Assembly: GCA_963923035.1 (NCBI GenBank)
Contig: CAWUKT010000021.1
Span: 24,364 to 88,363 of the forward strand
Source of the DNA: CAWUKT01 sp963923035
Lineage (GTDB): Bacteria > Bacteroidota > Bacteroidia > J057 > JADKCL01
Direction: 5' to 3'
Length of the DNA: 64,000 nt
The translations under genes were made by a program, and so were the position numbers. Under the pieces are notes generated by a model, which saw only the letters and a program-made list of their open reading frames with translations, was not told the origin of the DNA and did not search any database. This document shows positions 41,218 through 49,034 of this stretch, piece by piece (position 1 is the stretch's first letter; each line of letters starts with the position of its first letter).

Positions 41218-41663
41218 TTTCTCACCGATGATTTGGTGAGCCGCGCCGCCGGGAAACGATCTCCGCTCCGCATTCGGACGACCAGAATATAGGTTCCGGT
41301 TCGGTAGCGGGAGAAGTAGATCGAAGCCGTTTGGACTTCATTGCTCCAGCGTTCCAGGACGGGCCCATTGGCGTATCCACACCTCAACTCCAGTGATCTC
41401 CAATCCGGCTGCATGTCGCAGCGGACAATGGATCCGTGGGACTGTTCTTCCACGGTGATGAACCGATGGGTTCGGACGTCGAGGGAATCCATTTTCAGGT
41501 GAAAACGGGGAACTGTGGGGCCAACGGAGCGGGCTTCCAGGGGGCGGATTTTGCTGGGACCAGCGGGGGAAGCGAGGGCAGCAGGGGTGACAACCGCCAA
41601 TTGGGCTGTCAGGGAGCCGTATCCAAGGGTCAATAAGATCAGGAGTTGCAGAGTGGTTTTCAT
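41214..41663 (-). CDS. Small exported protein of unknown function
   Basis: The start at 41663 gives a signal peptide (MKTTLQLLILLTLGYGSLTAQ). The 149-aa product has an Ala/Pro-rich stretch and a C-terminal beta-rich part ending TGTYILVVRMRSGDRFPAARLTK. This resembles a short T9SS type A sorting domain (the G.Y.l.v and r.~k features) without the usual PNP motif. It could be a small T9SS cargo protein. It is convergent with the dehydrogenase gene with overlapping stop codons. Confidence 0.65.
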   Translation of the reverse strand: MKTTLQLLILLTLGYGSLTAQLAVVTPAALASPAGPSKIRPLEARSVGPTVPRFHLKMDSLDVRTHRFITVEEQSHGSIVRCDMQPDWRSLELRCGYANGPVLERWSNEVQTASIYFSRYRTGTYILVVRMRSGDRFPAARLTKSSVRN

Positions 41664-41683
41664 GGCGAATAAGTCAAATTGAG

Positions 41684-41713
41684 AAAATGGGGACTTCGCG
41701 GCGGCGAAGTCCC
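41684..41713 (-). terminator. Terminator of the cystatin-like gene
   Basis: Read on the minus strand: GGGACTTCGC-cgcc-GCGAAGTCCC, a perfect 10-bp stem, followed by CATTTTCTC. It sits 12 bp beyond the cystatin-like stop at 41725. Confidence 0.75.
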
Positions 41714-41724
41714 GTTGACAATAG

Positions 41725-42291
41725 TTATTCCATTCCTGCCGGAGTGATCCGCTTGATATTTCCCAGTTCGATCTGGCCGCCGGCGGAGCGGGTAACCGAG
41801 ATGATGGCCGGGAAGGGGACGTTGTTGGGAGGAGGCAAAACCGGATCTCCTTTGGCAAAGAAGGCGTAGTTGGCGCCGGCAACGACCTGAGAAGTCGCAC
41901 CGAGGCTGTCATATTCAACGCCGATCAGATCGTCGAGGGCTTCTTCCAGGATTTTGTTTTCATCTTCGGTAGCGGGGAACCGCCAGCTACTCCAACCACC
42001 GGGAATATTCGTGGCCTGCGGAGGAATGAATTCAATCTGAAAGACCTGGCTGTTTCCGCTCAGGGAGCTGATGTTTACCCGGGCGAGGTTGGTGGTCCCG
42101 GCTTCATCCGCCGTGACAGCTTTGCACAAGAAGGAAAAGTTGTCTTCGGCCGAGGAGCGCTGGGCGTAGCAGAAGGGGTTGCTGTACGTGACCCCGATAA
42201 TGGATTCAACTGCATCTTCGAAAACTTTGCGCGCAGAGTCGCTGATTTCAAAATTCCAGGGGGACCATGCACCTTCAAGTGTTTTGGACAT
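41725..42291 (-). CDS. Tandem cystatin-like domain protein
   Basis: The 188-aa product is two copies of one about 90-aa domain. Each starts G(A/G)WS.W.F, has a helix (ARKVFEDAVESIIGVTY; ENKILEEALDDLIGVEY), then a strand pair, then NISSLSG../SVTRSAGG. In the second copy the strand-turn-strand reads ATSQVVAGANYAFFAK, which is the cystatin/stefin QxVxG motif together with the N-terminal GG. In the first copy this is degenerate (AQRSSAEDNFSFLCK). No signal peptide is seen, so it should be cytoplasmic, like stefins, or exported by another route. Cysteine-protease inhibition is inferred from the motif only. Confidence 0.78.
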   Translation of the reverse strand: MSKTLEGAWSPWNFEISDSARKVFEDAVESIIGVTYSNPFCYAQRSSAEDNFSFLCKAVTADEAGTTNLARVNISSLSGNSQVFQIEFIPPQATNIPGGWSSWRFPATEDENKILEEALDDLIGVEYDSLGATSQVVAGANYAFFAKGDPVLPPPNNVPFPAIISVTRSAGGQIELGNIKRITPAGME

Positions 42292-42395
42292 AATGATTTA
42301 GATTGGGTTTGGGTTCCTACTCTATTGGTTGGCTTTTCGGATTCCGCCAGTTCGTTTTGACAGTGTAAAGGTGGTGGGAATCGATGCGGGTTCCC

Positions 42396-42420
42396 ATTAC
42401 GATTTTCGGCGCTTGTTAAC
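42396..42420 (-). promoter_or_regulatory. GTTAAC-N14-GTaAT motif, copy 4 (minus strand)
   Basis: Minus strand: GTTAAC, AAGCGCCGAAAATC, GTAAT (one mismatch). It is 105 bp upstream of the cystatin-like start and oriented towards it. Confidence 0.55.
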
Positions 42421-42652
42421 GGGGTTTGGGAGCGAAATCGTCACTGAGAGACTCTAATGGCCGATTGAGGGGGAGAGTTGTTAATGGGAATAGGTGAAAA
42501 ATGGTAAAATGGGTGAGCGGGTAAGAACTATTTTGGCAAAGTATGGTCAAGGTGCATTTTCCTAGCTCCTAACAATCAGCTGCTTTCACGTTTTGAGGGA
42601 CAAAGGCCAAAAAATGTACATGGAATTGAAATAATTGACCTCTACCTTTTAG

Positions 42653-42673
42653 GGGTAAATTAATGCTTTACCC
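42653..42673. promoter_or_regulatory. GGGTAAA inverted repeat upstream of the TOMM operon
   Basis: GGGTAAA-ttaatgc-TTTACCC, 7-bp perfect arms, 52 bp upstream of the FHA gene start. It is followed by TATATTGA, a weak -7-like box, at about 42697. Together with the motif at 42396 this accounts for the 434-bp divergent spacer 42292-42725; nothing else was seen in it. Confidence 0.45.
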
Positions 42674-42725
42674 GGGGAATTAGTCCTCAAAGTTTTTATA
42701 TTGAGTAGAAGTCAACTCGAATCCT

Positions 42726-43733
42726 ATGGGGGTCATCAAGCAACAAAACGGTGACGTACATGTATTGTTGAATTCGGAACATTTACTGGGCCGGAATGCC
42801 TATGCCGTGAACACATTCATTCCCGGAACCGAAGTTTCCCGAATTCATGCCCGATTGGTCTGGCAGAACCAGCGATGGTACCTCCATGACCACAGCATGA
42901 ATGGAACCCTGGTCAACAAGCAACATATCAACAATGCTGCATTGCCCCTTCGAAAAGGCGACCTCCTTAAATTGGGGGTAGGGGAGTCGACCGAATGGGT
43001 CCTCCTCAACGACGATCCGCCTTCCAGTTACTTCAAAGCCATTCAGAAGCCCGAAGAAATCCGGGCCCTTTTTCCCCGTCCCGGCATCCCTTTCCTCGAC
43101 CACCCCGATTTGTCCATCTACTTTTCTTCCCAAAACTGCTGGCAGCTGGAGCGGGCGGGGACAGTGATTGACCTGGACGATGGAGCCAGGCTGCATTTTG
43201 AAGAGATGGATTGGAATTTCTATGGGAACGGAGTTCAGCTACGGACGCCTCCCTCTAAGAAAACAACGCTTTCCACCTCTTTCTTTGTCTTCAACATCAG
43301 CGAAGACGAAGAGCGCATCCACCTCACCCTTCAGAACGAAAAATGGGAGTTGGACCTGGGGGAAAGGGTTCACCATTATATGCTGCTGGCTTTGGCGCGG
43401 GGAATGGAGGCTGATTTGCAGGCCAATATCAGTGAGGAAAACCGGGGATGGATAGAGGTGGCCGACCTGACGTATGACATGAGCCGCGAATTCCGCAAGG
43501 ATGTCGACGAGTACCAGCTCAATGTCCAATTGCACCGCTTTCGCAGACAACTCAAGGAAGGCGAGCCCTACGGCTACCTCTTCACCAATTGTATCGAACG
43601 GCGAAAAGGAAGGATCCGATTCGCTTATCCATATTTTAAGATTATCAAAGAGTCCCAGACTCTGTTCGAAGTGCTCCCCGAGACCGTGGCCCCTCCGTTG
43701 TGGGACCATTTGGGGACAACATCAGCCAAATAA
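42726..43733 (+). CDS. FHA-domain protein of the TOMM operon
   Basis: This 335-aa protein has an N-terminal FHA domain: LLGRNAYAVNTFIPGTEVSRIHARLVW, WYLHDHSMNGTLVNKQHI (GR, SR..H and N-G elements, about residues 19-75), which binds phosphothreonine. The C-terminal half (VHHYMLLALARGMEAD, VDEYQLNVQLHRFRRQLKEGEP) resembles a winged-helix-like output segment. Its stop is 5 bp before the start of a Ser/Thr kinase fusion, so the two are cotranslated and the kinase is its natural partner. It is the first gene of the operon and possibly its transcriptional regulator. Confidence 0.85.
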   Translation: MGVIKQQNGDVHVLLNSEHLLGRNAYAVNTFIPGTEVSRIHARLVWQNQRWYLHDHSMNGTLVNKQHINNAALPLRKGDLLKLGVGESTEWVLLNDDPPSSYFKAIQKPEEIRALFPRPGIPFLDHPDLSIYFSSQNCWQLERAGTVIDLDDGARLHFEEMDWNFYGNGVQLRTPPSKKTTLSTSFFVFNISEDEERIHLTLQNEKWELDLGERVHHYMLLALARGMEADLQANISEENRGWIEVADLTYDMSREFRKDVDEYQLNVQLHRFRRQLKEGEPYGYLFTNCIERRKGRIRFAYPYFKIIKESQTLFEVLPETVAPPLWDHLGTTSAK

Positions 43734-43738
43734 GAAAT

Positions 43739-46700
43739 ATGCTTGACCAACTGAATCAAGCCCCAGTTCAGGCCTTTCCTGAACTGAACGGGTACCGTAT
43801 TGTCGAAATGATCGGTGAAGGTGGCTACGGCTTCGTCTACGCGGCGGAGCAGGTGAGTACTGGTCAGCGGGTGGCCGTGAAGATGCTGAAGCTCGATCCC
43901 GAGTTGGATGAGCAGAAGCGGAACTACCAGATAGCCCGCTTTGAGCGGGAGTCCAAATTGTGTGCGGAACTGAATCATCCCCATATAGTTGGCCTGTTGG
44001 ACAAGGGGATCACCAAAGGAAATATTCCATTTGCCATATTTGAGTTCATTGAAGGCGATACGTTGAAGGATGTGATCGTCCAAAAAGGAGGATTGTCGGC
44101 AGTGGAAACAGGAGAATTGATGGGGCAAGTTTTGGATGCCCTTGCGGCAGCGCACAAGCGAGGAATCGTCCACCGGGACTTGAAGCCGCACAATATCATG
44201 GTGACCCAGTCCGGGTCCCAATCCCATATCAAAATCCTGGACTTTGGCATTGGGGCATTCACCCGCGAATTCCAGACCAACGACTACAAAAGCCTCACCC
44301 TCACCCGGGAGGTCATGGGTACCCCCGCGTACAGTGCGCCCGAACAATTGCGGGGCGAACCGGCCACGGTCAAGTCGGACCTCTACGCCTGGGGGCTCGT
44401 GGCGATAGAATGCCTGACCGGCACGCCGGTCATGAAGGGCGAAAGCGTCGCCGAGGTCTTCCAGCAGCAACTCAACCAAGCCAATGTGCCCCTGCCGCCC
44501 GCGATTGCGGGCCATTCGTTGGCGGAACTCCTGCGGAGGACCCTCCACAAAAACGCCCGTCTGCGGACGGGCGACGCGGCCGAATTGTACCGGGACTTCA
44601 AAAACATCAATTTTAGCACCCTCGTCGGCCAAATTCAGCCCCAGGCGAGGATCCTGGAAGCCCCGAACGACGTCACCGCCGCCAATCCGTTGGCCTGGCA
44701 GGATGCGCGGAGTGAGCGGCGGCAGATTACCGTGTTGACGGTCAAGCTCAGCCCGGATATTTCCGAGTCCCGGGAGCTGGATTTGGAGACGCTCGACGCG
44801 ATCCTCAAAGACCAGTTGAACCAACTGAAGGACACGGCGGTCCGCTTTGGCGGGCACGTCGCCGAGGCTTGGGGGGAACACCTGGTGGTCCATTTTGGGT
44901 ATCCGACAGTCAGCGACAACGACGCCCGGCGGGCCGGGCGAACGGCGCTGGAAATGCTCAGCGGTGCCCGGAAACGGAGTGCGCTTCTCCAGGCCCAGTA
45001 CGGATTGCAATTGCAAATCCGGGCAGCGATCCACTCGGGAACCGTTTTGTCCAAGCCCAACCAAACCCCCACGGGAACCGTCCCCAACATTGCCTTTGAC
45101 CTGCTGTACCGCACTCCTTCCGGCAGCATTTTGGTCACGGAACCCACCAAAAAGCTCCTCGATCCCTACCTCGAGTTCGAATCCAGCCGCGAACAGCATT
45201 TCTCCAACCATCCCGAGCCGATTCCTTCCCATTTCATCACCGGCGAACGCCAGACAGAGGCGCTTTCGTTCCTGCGTCCGTGGAGTGCGAACCGCGAAAT
45301 GGTGGGCCGGGACAAGGAAAAAGACCAGCTGCTGCAAGAATGGGCGGAGGTGAAAAATGGCCGGCAAAAGGCGGCGGTGGTCCACGGGCAGGCGGGAATC
45401 GGGAAGTCGAAAATGATCTACGAGCTCAAGAAGCAGATTCGGAGCGATGGCCATTTGTTCCGCGAAGCCCGTTGCCTGACTGAGCACCAAAACAACGCCC
45501 TGTTTCCCTTCCTCGACCTGCTCCGCAACCATTGGGGAATTACCGGGATGCAGGACGAAGGGGAGATATTTAAGGTGCTGGAAAATGAAATGCGGGGGGC
45601 CGGGGTGGAATTGGAGCAAGGGTTGCCGATCCTGTGTTTCTGGCTCAATGTCCCCTTGACCGGCGATTATCAATTGCCCCAGGTCACGCCCGACGTCCAA
45701 AAACAAATCCTGTTTGCCCTCCTCCACAAGTCGCTGGAAGCCCTCGGGCAGGGAAATCCGTTCATGCTGGTCCTCGAAGATCTGCACTGGCTCGATCCGA
45801 CGGGCCAGGAATTCGTCGAATACCTGCTCCAAACGCCGTTCGAAACGCCCTGTTTGCTGCTGATGACGACCCGCCCGGTTTTCATCCCCGATTGGCAACA
45901 CGCCCATTTGTCCTACCTCGAACTGCACCCGCTTACCGAAGCCAGCACCGAGGCCCTCGTCCAGAACGTCCTCGACGGCAAAGGCATTGAGGCGAAGGCC
46001 CTTCAATACATCGAAGAACGCGCCGACGGCATCCCACTCTACCTCGAAGAACTGACGCGGATGCTGGTCGAGGAAGGCTACCTGGTCGAAGACAGCGACC
46101 AGTACCAATTCGCCGACGAGACGGACATCCAGGCGATCCCCGGCACGCTCCAGGACCTGCTCAACGCGCGTCTCGACCGCCTCGGCCTCGCCAAGGAAAG
46201 CGCCCAGATCGCCGCGACCATCGGCCGCGAATTCGACTACGAATTGTTGGTGCGGGCCAGTCTTCGCGACGAAGCCAGCGTCCAACACGACCTCGACGCG
46301 TTGATGGACGCGGACCTGATTTTCCGCCAGCGGAAGGTGGGCGGGGACAGTTACCTGTTCCGCCACGCGCTGATCCGCGACGCGGCGTACGACGGGATGC
46401 TGGGCGGGGCGCGGAAGGAGCATCATTTGCGGATTGCGGGGACGCTGAAGGCGCATTTCTCCGAGAGCATCGAGGAGAATCCGTTTGAGGTGGCCCGCCA
46501 TTTGGCGGGTGGGGGGGAATATGCGGAGGGGAGTGAGTATGGGATCAAGGCGGTAGAGAAGCAGGTGGGAAACTCGGCGAATGAGGAGGCTTTGGGGATA
46601 GGGGATGTGGTAGGGAAATGGATAGAAGGAATTACTAATCTTAATACTTCCGACACATTAAAGCTAAAGCTTAATGAACAATTCAGGGCGATCTATTTCA

Positions 46701-47836
46701 TGGTAGACGGTTCTGGAAGCTCGATAATGAAAGATATAGCTGCTTCAGACAGGAAACTTTTGGACTCTATTCTTTCTCGTGAGGGGTTTTCGGAGGATCA
46801 AGAGTTTCAAAGAAAGCGGCTCCGGAACGAGTTTACTATGTTATCTTTTTTACATACAGCATCTCGAAATATGGAGGCCCAAAAGTTAGGAAATGAAATT
46901 CTTAAACAGGCTAAGGAGAACAACTTTAGAAGAATATCATATGCAACAGCTACTTTTTTAGGGCAGTCATACTATACAACTGGGAATATCAAGGAAGCAG
47001 AGAACCTATTTTTATTTGTTATTAATGAATTTGATAAGGAAGAAGATCATTTGATAGTCCAAGAAATGGGGATTCCTGTTCTGCCTTTTGCCTACAGCTT
47101 GTTAGGGATGATTTACTATTTCCAGGGGAAATATTCTAAGGCGTATGAACTGTATCAAGAAATGGAGTCTTATTCCAGAAAAGCTGGGAATGACACAAGG
47201 ATGCTTTTTATGTACACATTTACTGGATCCTTTTTGGGTTTCTCTGGACAGAAAAGGGAATGTAAAAAATACGTTGATGAAATGGTACAAGAGTATCCCA
47301 ACGTTGCAGAAACAGCTGTTGTTGCCAAATTTTTTCACATGGTAAGAGGTTGGGTGTACTCCGAGACTGAAAGGGCAGAGAGAGAGCGTGAGTATATGAA
47401 GGACCAATCGGTTGCCTTGGCAATGTATGCCTACTTTCTGGTCCTTACTTATATCGAACAGGGCAACTATTCTCGGGCATTAGAAATCGTTCAAGAATCT
47501 ATAGAGAGGCAGTTAAGAAATGGGGAAAGAAATCATTTAGCACAATACATAGGATTAAAAGCACAGCTATCTCATCGCTTACAACTCGTCTCCATTGAGG
47601 AATTAATCCAAATCTATGAAGAAGCTACTGAAAGAGCCCTAGAGTTAGGGTTTTTGGTTCAGGCAATTGAGATCTTAATCGCCTTCATTGAAGATCTTCG
47701 TGGATCTGATAATCTCGAAATTGCCAGCGCAAAGCTAGAACAAGCCAAAGCCCTTTCAGAGCGAATTGATGAGGCCGCAAGATTCGCCTTTTCAACAAGG
47801 ATCATTAACCTCCAAAACCAAATAAAAAATGTCTGA
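43739..47836 (+). CDS. TOMM-system kinase/cyclase/AAA fusion protein
   Basis: The start is ATG 43739, 5 bp after the FHA stop. The 1365-aa fusion contains a Ser/Thr kinase (residues about 18-285: IGEGGYGFVY, VAVKMLK, HRDLKPHNIM, LDFGIG, SAPEQLRG), then a class III nucleotide cyclase-like domain (about 323-480: RRQITVLTVKLSPD...FGYPTVSDNDARRAGRTAL), then an AAA ATPase (Walker A GQAGIGKS near 548, Walker B LVLEDLHWLD near 674) and a TPR-like C-terminal region (about 960-1365). This order is that of the fusion proteins known from TOMM biosynthesis loci. The cyclase lacks its metal-binding Asp residues (VKLSPD, AWGEH), so it is probably inactive. GC falls sharply at about 46,620, where the TPR region starts. 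Confidence 0.92.
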   Translation: MLDQLNQAPVQAFPELNGYRIVEMIGEGGYGFVYAAEQVSTGQRVAVKMLKLDPELDEQKRNYQIARFERESKLCAELNHPHIVGLLDKGITKGNIPFAIFEFIEGDTLKDVIVQKGGLSAVETGELMGQVLDALAAAHKRGIVHRDLKPHNIMVTQSGSQSHIKILDFGIGAFTREFQTNDYKSLTLTREVMGTPAYSAPEQLRGEPATVKSDLYAWGLVAIECLTGTPVMKGESVAEVFQQQLNQANVPLPPAIAGHSLAELLRRTLHKNARLRTGDAAELYRDFKNINFSTLVGQIQPQARILEAPNDVTAANPLAWQDARSERRQITVLTVKLSPDISESRELDLETLDAILKDQLNQLKDTAVRFGGHVAEAWGEHLVVHFGYPTVSDNDARRAGRTALEMLSGARKRSALLQAQYGLQLQIRAAIHSGTVLSKPNQTPTGTVPNIAFDLLYRTPSGSILVTEPTKKLLDPYLEFESSREQHFSNHPEPIPSHFITGERQTEALSFLRPWSANREMVGRDKEKDQLLQEWAEVKNGRQKAAVVHGQAGIGKSKMIYELKKQIRSDGHLFREARCLTEHQNNALFPFLDLLRNHWGITGMQDEGEIFKVLENEMRGAGVELEQGLPILCFWLNVPLTGDYQLPQVTPDVQKQILFALLHKSLEALGQGNPFMLVLEDLHWLDPTGQEFVEYLLQTPFETPCLLLMTTRPVFIPDWQHAHLSYLELHPLTEASTEALVQNVLDGKGIEAKALQYIEERADGIPLYLEELTRMLVEEGYLVEDSDQYQFADETDIQAIPGTLQDLLNARLDRLGLAKESAQIAATIGREFDYELLVRASLRDEASVQHDLDALMDADLIFRQRKVGGDSYLFRHALIRDAAYDGMLGGARKEHHLRIAGTLKAHFSESIEENPFEVARHLAGGGEYAEGSEYGIKAVEKQVGNSANEEALGIGDVVGKWIEGITNLNTSDTLKLKLNEQFRAIYFMVDGSGSSIMKDIAASDRKLLDSILSREGFSEDQEFQRKRLRNEFTMLSFLHTASRNMEAQKLGNEILKQAKENNFRRISYATATFLGQSYYTTGNIKEAENLFLFVINEFDKEEDHLIVQEMGIPVLPFAYSLLGMIYYFQGKYSKAYELYQEMESYSRKAGNDTRMLFMYTFTGSFLGFSGQKRECKKYVDEMVQEYPNVAETAVVAKFFHMVRGWVYSETERAEREREYMKDQSVALAMYAYFLVLTYIEQGNYSRALEIVQESIERQLRNGERNHLAQYIGLKAQLSHRLQLVSIEELIQIYEEATERALELGFLVQAIEILIAFIEDLRGSDNLEIASAKLEQAKALSERIDEAARFAFSTRIINLQNQIKNV

Positions 47837-49022
47837 ACAAAATGTGAACACACCCCACGAGGGAATCGCGGAAATCTTTACTGAAGATCGCTTTTTTGAC
47901 TATTGGTATCCGTATCCGGGGTATTCCAAGTACTTTGAAAAGACCAGTAGGTTTGGTCTTTTGGTCACATTGTTTGATATCCTTTCAAAAACTACAGAGA
48001 AAAAAATTGACGATCATGAATTTAAACCTTGGTGGTTTCTGCGGCATTTGGTGAAGGAAATTCTGGATAAACATTCGGACCACAAAATGCTTTGCATCTT
48101 TCTCACTAAAGTGTTGGCTGCTCTTGAACACGGATTCAAAAAGGAGAAAAAGGGAAAAGAATTGAGGCCAATTTTTACAACTTGGTTCACGACAAATAAC
48201 AGTATTACTGAGGATTCTGTCCGTGTGGCTTCAAACTATAATGATGGGTATGGATCTGACAGCTTAAAAGGAAAAACGAGAATTGTAAGAATTAATGCAT
48301 TTTTTTTGAGGCTAAATACTTTGCTAGGGACTGATAAGGCTCTACGAGAAAAATACATTATGGAAGATAAGACTCGAAGGGCGCTTTTGACAACTGGAGC
48401 AATACTGTTTTATAAGAAAGATTCAAATAACCTAAATATAACCTTGGATAGGGTTTTGAACTTTCAAGAATTTATCGATTGTTCGGATGCTGAGTATTTC
48501 AAAATCTTAAGGGATATATTTGAAAGCCATCGATCCGAAAATAAGTTTGTGGATTTTTGGGGGGGATGTAAGATGGAGATTCCAGACCATGTCCTAACAG
48601 GAGTTGATCAGAACATCTATATGCTAAAATTAGAAGTTTTTAGCAGAAAAGAAATCCAAGGGCAAGAAAACAATCCTCAAATGAACGATTACTTTTTAGT
48701 TCAGGAACATCCGCTTCACCTGAACTATACCCGGATAGGGAATGTTGTAGCAAAGTATGCCTCTGATCCTGATCCTGATCCTGATCCTGAGCAGAAATTT
48801 CAAATGATCCCCAAGGGATTTAGTGTAAATACTCCTAGTATTGGAAACCAGTACTATGGGGAATACTATACCAGAATAATTGAGTCGAGGGATATTGAAT
48901 ATATCTACTTGGTGAAATGCCCATTGTTCAATCCTGAGTTGGATTTGCTGACTTCAGTGCAGCTTTTCGACAACATTCATGAAAAGGACCATTTCCATGA
49001 GATTTGTCTGTCTAGCACTTGA
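47829..49022 (+). CDS. Candidate TOMM precursor 1 (397 aa, C-terminal CLSST)
   Basis: No named family is recognised. The ATG lies 8 bp inside the kinase gene end. The 397-aa AT-rich protein shares blocks with the 204-aa protein encoded after the YcaO gene: TRRALLTTGAILFYKKDSNNL / FRRAMVTNGVLMGWTKDSEQL, and KFVDFWGGCKMEIP / KWDYYGGCGMIIP. Later stretches (FQMIPKGFSVNT...SRDIEYIYLVKCPLF) recall nitrile-hydratase-like leader peptides. Both proteins end in heterocyclisable residues after a shared DH: here KDHFHEICLSST. Tail plus context suggest a RiPP precursor with a very long leader; a partner subunit is the alternative. A hexanucleotide repeat (GATCCT x4, 48765-48788) encodes DPDPDPDP. Confidence 0.6.
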   Translation: MSEQNVNTPHEGIAEIFTEDRFFDYWYPYPGYSKYFEKTSRFGLLVTLFDILSKTTEKKIDDHEFKPWWFLRHLVKEILDKHSDHKMLCIFLTKVLAALEHGFKKEKKGKELRPIFTTWFTTNNSITEDSVRVASNYNDGYGSDSLKGKTRIVRINAFFLRLNTLLGTDKALREKYIMEDKTRRALLTTGAILFYKKDSNNLNITLDRVLNFQEFIDCSDAEYFKILRDIFESHRSENKFVDFWGGCKMEIPDHVLTGVDQNIYMLKLEVFSRKEIQGQENNPQMNDYFLVQEHPLHLNYTRIGNVVAKYASDPDPDPDPEQKFQMIPKGFSVNTPSIGNQYYGEYYTRIIESRDIEYIYLVKCPLFNPELDLLTSVQLFDNIHEKDHFHEICLSST

Positions 49023-49034
49023 TATATCAGTTTG

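Noticed and set aside
43625..46501. Long antisense open frame (about 958 codons) opposite the kinase fusion
   Set aside because: It is the complement of a GC-rich gene with clear kinase, cyclase and AAA motifs. The antisense translation is Arg/Gln/His-rich without domains, and it stops being open exactly where the sense gene becomes AT-rich.
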